Positions 26,846 through 34,679 of a stretch of 64,000 nt of DNA are shown piece after piece; position 1 is the first letter of the stretch; every line of letters starts with the position of its first letter. Origin of the DNA: JBGSYJ01 sp041748075 (GTDB taxonomy: Bacteria > Acidobacteriota > Thermoanaerobaculia > Gp7-AA8); assembly GCA_041748075.1 (NCBI GenBank), contig JBGTDX010000083.1, forward strand, positions 21,947 through 85,946, given 5' to 3'. The position numbers and the translations under genes were made by a program. The notes under the pieces were generated by a model that was not told where the DNA came from, ran no database searches, and worked only from the letters and a program-made list of their open reading frames with translations.

Positions 26846-27319
26846 TCAGGCGTCCTCACGAGTGTACTCGTCAGGAATGGCCAGATCCTTCCGCTCGATC
26901 TCCCACATGATATTGAGCGCTGCCCAGCCGTGCCCCTGCTTGAGGAGCTGGATACTGTTGATACCGCGCTCGAAAGGCCTGGGCTCGTCCGCGAGACTCG
27001 ACTCGTAGGTGCTGAACACGTGCGCGACGTTACCGAAGGCTTCCACGCTCCGGAACACCTCACGCTGGAAGAACCCCCTCCTTTCGAGCTCGCTTCCCGT
27101 GATGATTCCCTGCGACCTTTCCAGGAAAGGCTCGACATCAAGCACCTCGGCCGCCAACGAGTCGTCGGCCCGCGGCGGTGTGATCCGCGCGCGCGGATGG
27201 AACAGGGTGCGCAGGCGCCGGTAATCAGGCAGCTTGCCGGCTGCGAAGGAAATGCTCGCGTAATAGGCACGGATGATCGCGTCGATCGATTCGAGATCTT
27301 CGAGTTTGGGCTCCGGCAT
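26846..27319 (-). CDS. SnoaL/NTF2-like protein
   Basis: 157 aa from MPEPKLED. The pattern of an N-terminal helix (IDAIIRAYYASISF), a curved sheet with LFHPRARITPP, and a C-terminal strand pair (INSIQLLKQGHGWAALNIMWE) fits the SnoaL-like/NTF2-like cone fold. Members are small isomerases, hydrolases or ligand binders; the function here is unknown. The frame is open to 27340, but a GGAG about 10 bases before the ATG at 27319 favours the inner start. Confidence 0.7.
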   Translation of the reverse strand: MPEPKLEDLESIDAIIRAYYASISFAAGKLPDYRRLRTLFHPRARITPPRADDSLAAEVLDVEPFLERSQGIITGSELERRGFFQREVFRSVEAFGNVAHVFSTYESSLADEPRPFERGINSIQLLKQGHGWAALNIMWEIERKDLAIPDEYTREDA

Positions 27320-27436
27320 AGGCTCTGAGCTCCTCAGCATTCTGAGATCGAAAGATCAGCAAAACGTGGGCCCGAACACGCTCCGGAATGACTCAAAGGC
27401 GTCAGACCCGTTAGAATCCGCAACCAAGGAGAACCG

Positions 27437-28240
27437 ATGCCCACGATGACCGAATCCACGTCCACCACAACCGACCCTTTCGTACTCGCCGGAAAGACCT
27501 TCGAGTCCCGGCTGATCGTCGGGACGGGCAAGTATCCGACCATGGAGTTGATGGCCGAGGCGCTCGAGGCTTCAGGCGCAGAAATGGTGACGGTAGCCGT
27601 GCGGCGTACCTCGATCGCCGACGCGTCCCAGCCGCGCCTGTTCGATTACATCGACGCGAAGAAGTACTTTCTCCTGCCGAACACGGCTGGTTGCTACACG
27701 GCCGAAGACGCCATTCGCTACGCCCGTCTGGGTCGGGAAGTCGGTCTTTCCGAATGGGTCAAGCTCGAAGTGATCGGCGATCCGAAGACGCTGTTCCCCG
27801 ACAACGAAGCGCTTCTGGATGCGGCGAAAGTACTTCTCGACGAGGGCTTCGTGGTGCTGCCATACACCAACGATGATCCGATCGTCTGCAGAAAGCTCCA
27901 GGATATGGGCTGTGCGGCAGTCATGCCTCTGGGAGCGCCGATAGGATCAGGTCTCGGGGTGAGGAACACGGCCAACATACGGATCATCCGCGAGTTCTCT
28001 ACCGTACCGGTAATTCTCGACGCAGGGGTCGGCACGGCATCCGACGCAACGATCGCCATGGAGCTCGGTGTCGATGCCGTTCTGATGAATACAGGCATTG
28101 CCGGCGCGCAGGATCCGGTCGCGATGGCGAGGGCGATGAATCACGCTGTCAAGGCTGGACGTCTTGCGTACAGAGCGGGACGGATGGAGCGCAAGCTCTA
28201 CGCGACGGCGTCGAGTCCACTGTCGGGCATGATCGAGTAG
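27437..28240 (+). CDS. thiG: Thiazole synthase
   Basis: 267 aa TIM barrel. Schiff-base Lys109 lies in WVKLEVIGD. RTSIADA, PNTAGCYTAEDAIR, PLGAPIGSGLGVRN and DAGVGTASDA are diagnostic. It joins deoxyxylulose phosphate, dehydroglycine and ThiS thiocarboxylate into the thiazole of thiamin. AAGGAG lies 5 bases before the ATG. No thiS, thiH/thiO or thiF neighbour is present, so the partners must be elsewhere. No TPP riboswitch was recognised in the short upstream region. Confidence 0.95.
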   Translation: MPTMTESTSTTTDPFVLAGKTFESRLIVGTGKYPTMELMAEALEASGAEMVTVAVRRTSIADASQPRLFDYIDAKKYFLLPNTAGCYTAEDAIRYARLGREVGLSEWVKLEVIGDPKTLFPDNEALLDAAKVLLDEGFVVLPYTNDDPIVCRKLQDMGCAAVMPLGAPIGSGLGVRNTANIRIIREFSTVPVILDAGVGTASDATIAMELGVDAVLMNTGIAGAQDPVAMARAMNHAVKAGRLAYRAGRMERKLYATASSPLSGMIE

Positions 28241-28267
28241 GAGGCGCAGCGCGATCGCAACAATGAC

Positions 28268-29056
28268 CTACCGGAACTTTCGGCTCAGCCGGTCCCGGCT
28301 GAGGCTGTCCACTTCCGCAAGGATGGGGTTCAGAATTTCACGCTGCTTGTCGATGAGCTGAGCGATCCCTGAGCGGCCGAGCGAGAGCATCCCCTGCAGT
28401 TCTTCATCGCTGAACGTCGCCCCCTCGGCAGTGGCCTGCAGCTCGATGAACCGCATTTTGTCGGTTGCAACGATGTTCATGTCGACGCCGGCTTTCGAAT
28501 CCTCGATGTAATTGAGATCGAGTACCGGAATTCCATCGACCACGCCGACCGAAACGGCGGCGACCCACTCCCGGATTGGCCAGGAAACGATCTTTCCGTT
28601 CACGTAGAGCTTGCCAAGCGCGAGCCCCAGAGCGACGAATGCGCCGGTGATCGACGCTGTGCGCGTTCCACCATCTGCCTGGATCACATCGCAATCGATC
28701 CAGATCGTTCGTTCTCCGAGCTTCTCCAGATCCACGGCAGCCCGGAGAGATCTGCCGATGAGCCGCTGAATCTCCATCGTGCGGCCACCCTGCTTGCCTT
28801 TGGTCGCCTCCCGCTGGGTCCTGTCGGAGGTCGCACGCGGCAGCATTCCGTATTCGGAAGTGATCCATCCCTTTCCCGTCCGATACAGAAACGAAGGAAC
28901 TTTCTCCTCGATCGAGGCGGTGCAGATGACCCGGGTCTCACCGACTTCGATCAGCACCGACCCTTCGGCATGCGTGGTGAAACCGGGACGAAGAATGATG
29001 GGACGCAACTCGTCGGCCGCGCGGCCGTCAACACGTTGTTTCGGATTCGAGGACAT
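28268..29056 (-). CDS. rph: RNase PH
   Basis: 262 aa. RVDGRAADELRPI, SEYGMLPRAT, GRSLRAAVDL, DCDVIQADGGTRTASI and DLNYIEDSKAGVDMN are the standard phosphorolytic exoribonuclease blocks (phosphate-binding Arg and catalytic Asp included). It trims tRNA 3' ends. The C-terminus is about 20 residues longer than the core, a common variation. AGGAG lies 4 bases before the ATG. Convergent with thiG. Confidence 0.95.
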   Translation of the reverse strand: MSSNPKQRVDGRAADELRPIILRPGFTTHAEGSVLIEVGETRVICTASIEEKVPSFLYRTGKGWITSEYGMLPRATSDRTQREATKGKQGGRTMEIQRLIGRSLRAAVDLEKLGERTIWIDCDVIQADGGTRTASITGAFVALGLALGKLYVNGKIVSWPIREWVAAVSVGVVDGIPVLDLNYIEDSKAGVDMNIVATDKMRFIELQATAEGATFSDEELQGMLSLGRSGIAQLIDKQREILNPILAEVDSLSRDRLSRKFR

Positions 29057-29070
29057 TGGGCTCCTGGGGA

Positions 29071-29155
29071 GAATTAAGAATTCAGAATTCAGAATCAGAA
29101 TTCAGAATGAAGGCCGTTCCCCTTTCTGAATTCTTGATTCTAAATTCTCAATTTC
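29071..29155. repeat. Period-7 inverted tandem repeat (GAATTCA units)
   Basis: The left arm (29071-29109) reads as GAATTAA, GAATTCA, GAATTCA, GAATCA, GAATTCA and GAATGAA. The right arm (29123-29155) is its approximate reverse complement. Much more AT-rich than its surroundings. It occupies the rph/glgC spacer. Confidence 0.85.
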
Positions 29156-29158
29156 GTT

Positions 29159-30409
29159 TCACGGCTCCACGACCGTGCCCTTCGGCACGACGACGATTCC
29201 GGTATCGGTCACCGTGAAGCGTTCGCGGTCGTGTTCGAGGTCGTAACCAATGGTGATGTTCGGAGGAACCTTGACGCCTTTGTCAATGATGGTTTTTTTG
29301 ATTCGCGAGTGCCGTCCGACCTCGACGCCGTCCATGAGAATCGATTCGTGGACATCGGAGAAGGAGTGAATTTTGACCCGCGGAAAGAGGATCGAGCGGT
29401 TGATCGTCCCCCCCGAGATGATGACCCCGTCCGACACCATCGAATCCGTCGCCTGTCCGACCCTCTTGGTATTCGCTTCGGCGAATACGAACTTAGCAGG
29501 CGGAAGATGCAACGCCGAAGAGACGATCGGCCAGCTCGGGTTGTAGAGGTTGAAAAGCGGGGTGACGGCGATCAGATCCATCGAAGCCGCGTAATACGAT
29601 TCGATCGTTCCGACGTCGCGCCAGTATCCCTGGTTGAAGTCATCCTCTCCAGGCACCATGTTCGTCCCGAAGTCGTAGGCATATACTTTCATCGTGGGAT
29701 ACATCAGCGGAATGACTTCCTTGCCGAAGTCGTGCGCGGAATCCCGCAGAGCGTTGCGCTCGAGCACGTCGGTCATGACTCTGGATTTGAAGATGTAGTT
29801 CCCCATCGATGCCAGAACCATGTCGGGCCGTCCCGGGATCGTCTTCGCTCCCGATTTCGGTTTCTCGACGAAGCCGGTTACCCGGAAGTCGTCATCGATC
29901 TCCACAATGCCGAACGAATGCGCCTCCTCGAGCGGGACCGGAATCGTCGCGATCGTAAGGTCAGCGTCGATATCGAGATGGTTCTGCATCATGTGGTTCA
30001 CATCCATCTTGTAGATGTGGTCGCCGCCGAAAACGCAAACCTGTTCCGGACGTTCGTCGAAGATGAGCTCGAGGTTCTGGTACACGGCGTCCGCTGTTCC
30101 TCGGAACCAGAAGGGACCCTTCCGCATCTGAGCCGGAACGACGTCCACATATTGTCCGATCTCCGGAACCAGCCGCCAGGTTCGGGTGATGTGCTCGATC
30201 AGGGATGTCGACTTGAACTGCGTCAGCACCTTGACTTTGAAGAATCCCGAATTGATGAAATTGTTCAGCGCGAAATCGATGATGCGGTAGCGCCCTCCGA
30301 AGGGCACAGCGGGTTTGGCACGGTCCCGAGTCAGCGGATACAGCCGTTCTCCCATGCCGCCCGCGAGCACCATCGTGAGAACATTTCTGTACCCTAAAGA
30401 ACCGTGCAT
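29159..30409 (-). CDS. glgC: Glucose-1-phosphate adenylyltransferase
   Basis: 416 aa. Nucleotidyltransferase start VLAGGMGERLYPLTRDRAKPAVPFGGRYRIIDFALNN, QYVDVVPAQMRKGPFWFRGTADAVYQN, VFGGDHIYKMD and GFVEKP, with a left-handed beta-helix C-terminus. It makes ADP-glucose for glycogen. GAGG lies before the ATG. The downstream period-7 repeat separates it from rph. No glgA or glgB neighbour was found. Confidence 0.95.
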   Translation of the reverse strand: MHGSLGYRNVLTMVLAGGMGERLYPLTRDRAKPAVPFGGRYRIIDFALNNFINSGFFKVKVLTQFKSTSLIEHITRTWRLVPEIGQYVDVVPAQMRKGPFWFRGTADAVYQNLELIFDERPEQVCVFGGDHIYKMDVNHMMQNHLDIDADLTIATIPVPLEEAHSFGIVEIDDDFRVTGFVEKPKSGAKTIPGRPDMVLASMGNYIFKSRVMTDVLERNALRDSAHDFGKEVIPLMYPTMKVYAYDFGTNMVPGEDDFNQGYWRDVGTIESYYAASMDLIAVTPLFNLYNPSWPIVSSALHLPPAKFVFAEANTKRVGQATDSMVSDGVIISGGTINRSILFPRVKIHSFSDVHESILMDGVEVGRHSRIKKTIIDKGVKVPPNITIGYDLEHDRERFTVTDTGIVVVPKGTVVEP

Positions 30410-30507
30410 GATTTTTCCTCGGTCAGCAGATCACAACTTCCCTGAAAAGGGAACCGGATCCGTCACCGGGCCATAAAGATCCGTCGAACCCTGAATGCAG
30501 ATTCTCT

Positions 30508-30513
30508 TATGAT
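30508..30513 (+). promoter_or_regulatory. Candidate -10 box for the dnaJ-like gene
   Basis: TATGAT ends 12 bases before the ATG at 30526. No Shine-Dalgarno sequence is visible between them, so the leader would be only a few bases long. No clear -35 was seen. Confidence 0.35.
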
Positions 30514-30525
30514 CTAATTCGCGCT

Positions 30526-31566
30526 ATGGCCCGTAAGAACTACTACGAAATTCTTGGTGTCAAGAACGATGCCAGCGAGGCCGACATCAAGAAGGCCTAT
30601 CGGAAACTCGCCCGAAAATATCATCCCGACGTCAATCAGGGAAAGAGTGAAGCCGAAACTCGATTCAAGGAAATCTCGGAAGCTTACGCCGTTCTTAGCG
30701 ACAAGGAAAAGCGGGAACAATACGACCTCGGAGATTCTCAGGGATTCCCGTTCGGACAGCAGGCTGGAGGGCCCGGCGGTCCGGGCGCCGGCTTCGACTT
30801 CTCGCAGTTCATGGGAGGCGCCAGAGGAGGGCGTGGGCGTCGCGCGCAGACTGGTGGCGCCGACTTTCGCGACATCTTCTCGGATCTGTTCAGCGGTGCG
30901 GGAGGCGGAGGCGGAGGGTTCGGACAGACTGCGCCCCTTCGCGGCAGCGACGTGGAAGCCGAAGTCACCATCGATTTCCGCGACGCCATTCAGGGGACCG
31001 AGCTCCAGCTGACCATTCCGAGACAGAAGGAATGCCCCACGTGTCAGGGACTGGGCCATGTCGGGAACAACGTCTGCAATACCTGTCGTGGGTCGGGCGT
31101 GATCACCTCGACTGATTCATCCCGCGTCAAGCTCCCTCAGGGAGTTGCCGACCGGCAGCGGGTGCGCCTGCGCGGAAAAGGCTCAGCGGGAATTCATGGC
31201 GGTCCCCCGGGTGACCTGCTGGTCCGCGTCCACGTGAAACCCCACACATTCTTTGAACGGAAAGGCGACAACATCCACACTGAGATTCCCATCACCATCC
31301 GCGAAGCGATTCGCGGAGCCGAGATTGAAATTCCGACCATCCAGGGCCCCGTTCGCGCAAAGATTCCCCCGGGAACCCAGGGAGGCCAGACTTTCAGACT
31401 CAGCGGGAAGGGTGTTCGACGGGCGAAGGGATCCGCGGGCGATCACTTTTACAAAGTGCAGATCGCAGTTCCCGGAAAGCTCGATCCGGATGGTGAGAGC
31501 GCAGTAGATTCACTCGAGAAGCAGTACGAAGCGAATCCCCGGTCGAATCTGAAGGGGACACTTTGA
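30526..31566 (+). CDS. DnaJ-family co-chaperone with reduced zinc finger
   Basis: 346 aa. J domain with HPD (33-35), Gly-rich linker (about 75-135), then only two CxxCxGxG repeats (CPTCQGLG at 170 and CNTCRGSG at 184) instead of the four of canonical DnaJ. The C-terminal substrate-binding beta-sandwich follows (LRGKGSAGIHGGPPGDLLVRVHV, FRLSGKGV). It is intermediate between DnaJ and CbpA/DnaJB types; two motifs could still bind a single Zn. It stimulates DnaK. Its stop overlaps a TTG of the next gene, so translational coupling is possible. Confidence 0.88.
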   Translation: MARKNYYEILGVKNDASEADIKKAYRKLARKYHPDVNQGKSEAETRFKEISEAYAVLSDKEKREQYDLGDSQGFPFGQQAGGPGGPGAGFDFSQFMGGARGGRGRRAQTGGADFRDIFSDLFSGAGGGGGGFGQTAPLRGSDVEAEVTIDFRDAIQGTELQLTIPRQKECPTCQGLGHVGNNVCNTCRGSGVITSTDSSRVKLPQGVADRQRVRLRGKGSAGIHGGPPGDLLVRVHVKPHTFFERKGDNIHTEIPITIREAIRGAEIEIPTIQGPVRAKIPPGTQGGQTFRLSGKGVRRAKGSAGDHFYKVQIAVPGKLDPDGESAVDSLEKQYEANPRSNLKGTL

Positions 31567-31583
31567 CAGTCCCGGAGAAGCGA

Positions 31584-32306
31584 GTGATTCCGACAGGACA
31601 GATCTTCGTCATCGGCGATTCCCATATCGGCCTGACTGACGGCGACGAGCAACCCATCGTCAAATGGCTCGACCGTCTGTCCGCCATCAGGCCTTCAGCG
31701 CTGTACCTGAACGGTGATGTCTTTCACTACCTGATCGGAGACCGAAAGTTCTTCACCCACTCAGTTCACAAGTTCTTCGCCAGACTCCGCGAGCTCAAAG
31801 CAGCGGGCGTTGAAGTTCACTACGTGGAGGGCAACCGCGACTTCTTCCTCGAGGGCACTCTCGCCGAAGAGTCGGTCACCGACCTCGGAACATCCGCCAC
31901 ATTCGAGGCCGGTCCGCACCGGTACCTCGTCATTCATGGAGACATGATCAATGACCGCGATTACCAGTACCGGATGTGGAGACGCGTTTCGAAAAACCCG
32001 TTCATGCGCGCCGGTGTCCGCCTGGTCCCGGGACCAATCGCCCGAAGATTCGTCCACCAGATGGAAAAAACCCTCGCAAAATCCAATTTCAAGCACAAGC
32101 GCCGCCTTCCCATCGAATTGATGGAAGCCTACGGACGAAAGCAGCACGTCAACGGCTACGACAGGATCATTTTCGGGCACTTCCACCACAAGACGATCGT
32201 GCCCGCTGGCGAGGCCACGGTCTGCGTACTCCCAGCCTGGTACGAAAGCGGCGAAGCTCTGATGGTCTCGCCGGAAACGGGGGAGTACGAATTTGTGAAG
32301 ATATGA
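31584..32306 (+). CDS. Metallophosphoesterase, LpxH-like UDP-diacylglucosamine pyrophosphatase
   Basis: About 240 aa. Calcineurin-like motifs GDSHIG, NGDVFHYL, EGNRDFFL, HGDMIND and GHFHH; GNRDF is typical of LpxH, which releases lipid X in lipid A synthesis at the inner membrane. The first motif is GDSH rather than SDxH, so the substrate assignment is moderate. The GTG at 31584 has GGAGAA 5 bases upstream; the frame can also begin at the TTG at 31563 overlapping the dnaJ-like stop. Confidence 0.75.
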   Translation: MIPTGQIFVIGDSHIGLTDGDEQPIVKWLDRLSAIRPSALYLNGDVFHYLIGDRKFFTHSVHKFFARLRELKAAGVEVHYVEGNRDFFLEGTLAEESVTDLGTSATFEAGPHRYLVIHGDMINDRDYQYRMWRRVSKNPFMRAGVRLVPGPIARRFVHQMEKTLAKSNFKHKRRLPIELMEAYGRKQHVNGYDRIIFGHFHHKTIVPAGEATVCVLPAWYESGEALMVSPETGEYEFVKI

Positions 32307-32314
32307 TTTGCGGG

Positions 32315-32370
32315 AGTAGACAGTAGGCCGCCCGCCCCTTGTCTACTGTTCATTGTCCACTGCGTGGCTC
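32315..32370. repeat. Degenerate period-7 repeat / inverted repeat
   Basis: GTAGACA (32316-32322) pairs with TGTCTAC (32340-32346). The right part continues as TGTCTAC, TGTTCAT, TGTCCAC, a period-7 series. It lies just after the LpxH-like gene and may also influence transcription ending. Confidence 0.55.
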
Positions 32371-32445
32371 CTGTTTTCGGAAAAAGTGAATTGAGCCGTA
32401 TCGGGTGGTGGGCTACTGTCAATTGGTTAACGTGCAACTGAAATC

Positions 32446-33213
32446 ATGAAAATCTCCTTCCTCGGTAGCGGCACATCCACGGGCGTTCCCGTCATCGGTT
32501 GTCGGTGCGCGGTATGCACATCAGGCGTTCCGGAGAATCAGCGGCTTCGCCAATCGGTGCGGGTCGAAGCCGGCGGGCTGTTCGGATTGATCGACACCAC
32601 TCCCGACCTGCGGCAGCAGATCCTTCGCTGCCCGATGCCCCGGCTCGACTTCATTCTTTACACTCACTCCCACTCCGATCACATCATGGGGCTCGACGAC
32701 ATCAGACCCTTCAATTTCCGGCAGCGCGAGGCGATCACCGCATATGCCAACCCGATGACGGCGAAGGCCATTCGGCGTGCTTTCCGCTATATATGGGACG
32801 AGAGCCAGCTCGGCGGTGGCAAACCGCAACTCGATCTCCGCGAAGTAGAGCAACCATTCATGCACGACGGGCTGGAGATCATTCCCATTCCTGTGGCTCA
32901 CGGGGACTGGACGATTCTCGGCTACCGGATCGGACCTTTTGCGTACATTACCGATACGAACGGGATCCCTGAAGCTTCGATGAAAATGCTCGAGGGTGTC
33001 GACACCCTCGCGCTCGACGGCCTTCGTCCGGCGCCCCGGCACAGCACACACTTCACGATTCATGAAGCAGTCGATGTGGCAAGCCGGATCGGTGCGCGCG
33101 CCACATGGCTGATCCACCTGGCGCACGAAGTCGATCATCACGTCGTGGAAGCAGGGCTGCCCGAGTCTTTTCGTCTCGCATACGACGGGCTCGAGCTGGA
33201 GTTCGCAGATTGA
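32446..33213 (+). CDS. MBL-fold metallohydrolase, PhnP-like
   Basis: 255 aa. Starts FLGSGTSTGVPVIGC with CRCAVC (a PhnP-type structural Zn Cys pair), the beta-lactamase-fold motif THSHSDHIMGLDD, AHGDW and late HLAHEVDHH. The family hydrolyses cyclic phosphodiesters (PhnP) or related substrates; the actual substrate is unknown. It ends 22 bases before aroA, so the two are probably co-transcribed. Confidence 0.85.
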   Translation: MKISFLGSGTSTGVPVIGCRCAVCTSGVPENQRLRQSVRVEAGGLFGLIDTTPDLRQQILRCPMPRLDFILYTHSHSDHIMGLDDIRPFNFRQREAITAYANPMTAKAIRRAFRYIWDESQLGGGKPQLDLREVEQPFMHDGLEIIPIPVAHGDWTILGYRIGPFAYITDTNGIPEASMKMLEGVDTLALDGLRPAPRHSTHFTIHEAVDVASRIGARATWLIHLAHEVDHHVVEAGLPESFRLAYDGLELEFAD

Positions 33214-33235
33214 CCACCAATTTCCACCACTGACG

Positions 33236-34546
33236 ATGAAAACCATCCCGAAGATACCCCCCGCGAGAGGAACGATTCGCGTCCCCCCGTCGAAATCCGC
33301 CACTGCTCGCGCTCTGCTTCTGGCGGCAATGTCCTCCGGGCAGACCACGATCCGAAATCCTCTCGATTCCGATGACACGCGCTACATGCTCGAAGCGATC
33401 CGAAAGATCGGTTTCGAGGTGTCTGGAACATTCGCAACGGCGCTGACCATCGGCGAGCGGGTGAGCATGTCCGCGAACGATGTCGAGATCGATGTCGGTA
33501 TGGCGGGCACGGCCATGCGTTTCCTCACCGGGTTTCTCAGCTTCACGCCGGGCCGCTACATCCTGAAAGGTGACGAGCGCATGCACGAGCGTCCCATCGG
33601 CGATCTCGTCGATGCCCTCCGTACCTGCTCCGCGGAGATCGAGTATCTGGGACAGGAGGGCTTCCCTCCACTTCAAATCCGGGGAAAGATCGTCCGCGGC
33701 GGCTTCGAGACGTCGGTCGATGCATCCACATCGAGCCAGTTCGTGTCGTCGGTCATGATGGCAGCCACGCGGCTTCCCGGCGGTATCACCATCAGAGTTG
33801 AATCGCCGGTTTCGCAGCCCTACCTGGACCTCACCGCCGCCATGCTGGTCTCGTTCGGCGCGCACGTGGAGCAGCTCGAAGCGGGAGGAGTGAGGGTATC
33901 GGCCGGAGCGATGAATCTCGAGGAATTCGTCGTCGAAGGGGACTACTCCTCCGCCTCCTACTGGCTTGCTGCCGCTGCCGCCAGCGAAGGTGAAGTGATT
34001 CTCGAGGGACTCTCGCCTGCGAGCGTGCAGGGTGATGCAGCCTTCATCGACCTCCTCGTGCAACTCGGTTGCTCTGCGTCATGGGAAACAGAACGCCTGT
34101 ATTTCCGAGGGGCGAAGAAACTCGGTGGCGGCAAATTCGACATGAACCGGATGCCGGACGTGGTCCCGACACTCGCTGCAATCGCTCCGCTCGCATCAGC
34201 GCCGATCGAGATCTCGAACGTCGCAAACCTCAAGGTCAAAGAGTCGAATCGCCTCGAGGCAATCGCTTCGGAGCTGGCGAAGCTCGGCGCACGCTGCGAG
34301 ACGCGTGAGGACGGACTTCTCATCCATCCGGGTTGGAGCGACTCCGCAGCATCCATCGATCCCCATGGGGATCACCGGATCGCCATGGGATTCGCCATCG
34401 CGGGACTCGCACGCGGCAACGTCTCCATCGAGGACGAACGAGTGGTCTCGAAGTCGTACCCGCGATTCTGGCGCACGCTCGACGAACTGGTAGAGAGCTC
34501 CGGTCACGCCGCCGAAAGCCCGCAGCCTGCCCCTCCGGCTATTTGA
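33236..34546 (+). CDS. aroA: 3-phosphoshikimate 1-carboxyvinyltransferase (EPSP synthase)
   Basis: 436 aa. VPPSKSATARALLLAAMSSG (shikimate-3-P-binding Lys-Ser), GMAGTAMRFLTG (PEP-binding), ERMHERPI, KVKESNRLEAIASELAKLG, DHRIAMGFA and the late SKSYPRFW are all present, giving both inside-out barrel domains. Fifth step of the shikimate route in the cytoplasm. The GTAMR core has Ala in the position associated with class I enzymes. Confidence 0.96.
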   Translation: MKTIPKIPPARGTIRVPPSKSATARALLLAAMSSGQTTIRNPLDSDDTRYMLEAIRKIGFEVSGTFATALTIGERVSMSANDVEIDVGMAGTAMRFLTGFLSFTPGRYILKGDERMHERPIGDLVDALRTCSAEIEYLGQEGFPPLQIRGKIVRGGFETSVDASTSSQFVSSVMMAATRLPGGITIRVESPVSQPYLDLTAAMLVSFGAHVEQLEAGGVRVSAGAMNLEEFVVEGDYSSASYWLAAAAASEGEVILEGLSPASVQGDAAFIDLLVQLGCSASWETERLYFRGAKKLGGGKFDMNRMPDVVPTLAAIAPLASAPIEISNVANLKVKESNRLEAIASELAKLGARCETREDGLLIHPGWSDSAASIDPHGDHRIAMGFAIAGLARGNVSIEDERVVSKSYPRFWRTLDELVESSGHAAESPQPAPPAI

Positions 34547-34679
34547 TTTGTGTCCTGGATTCGCATCTAATCCCCCAGGCCGCACTTCCATGCTGCGACA
34601 AACCCGACGAGGCTCCTGATTGCCAGCCACGAATCCTTCGCACATTCACCGCAGATCGCGGCTTCCGGCAGAGTGCTGA

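Noticed and set aside
26846..26860. tRNA-Asn as an integration (attB) site
   Set aside because: No integrase gene and no duplicated tRNA 3' end were found within the window.
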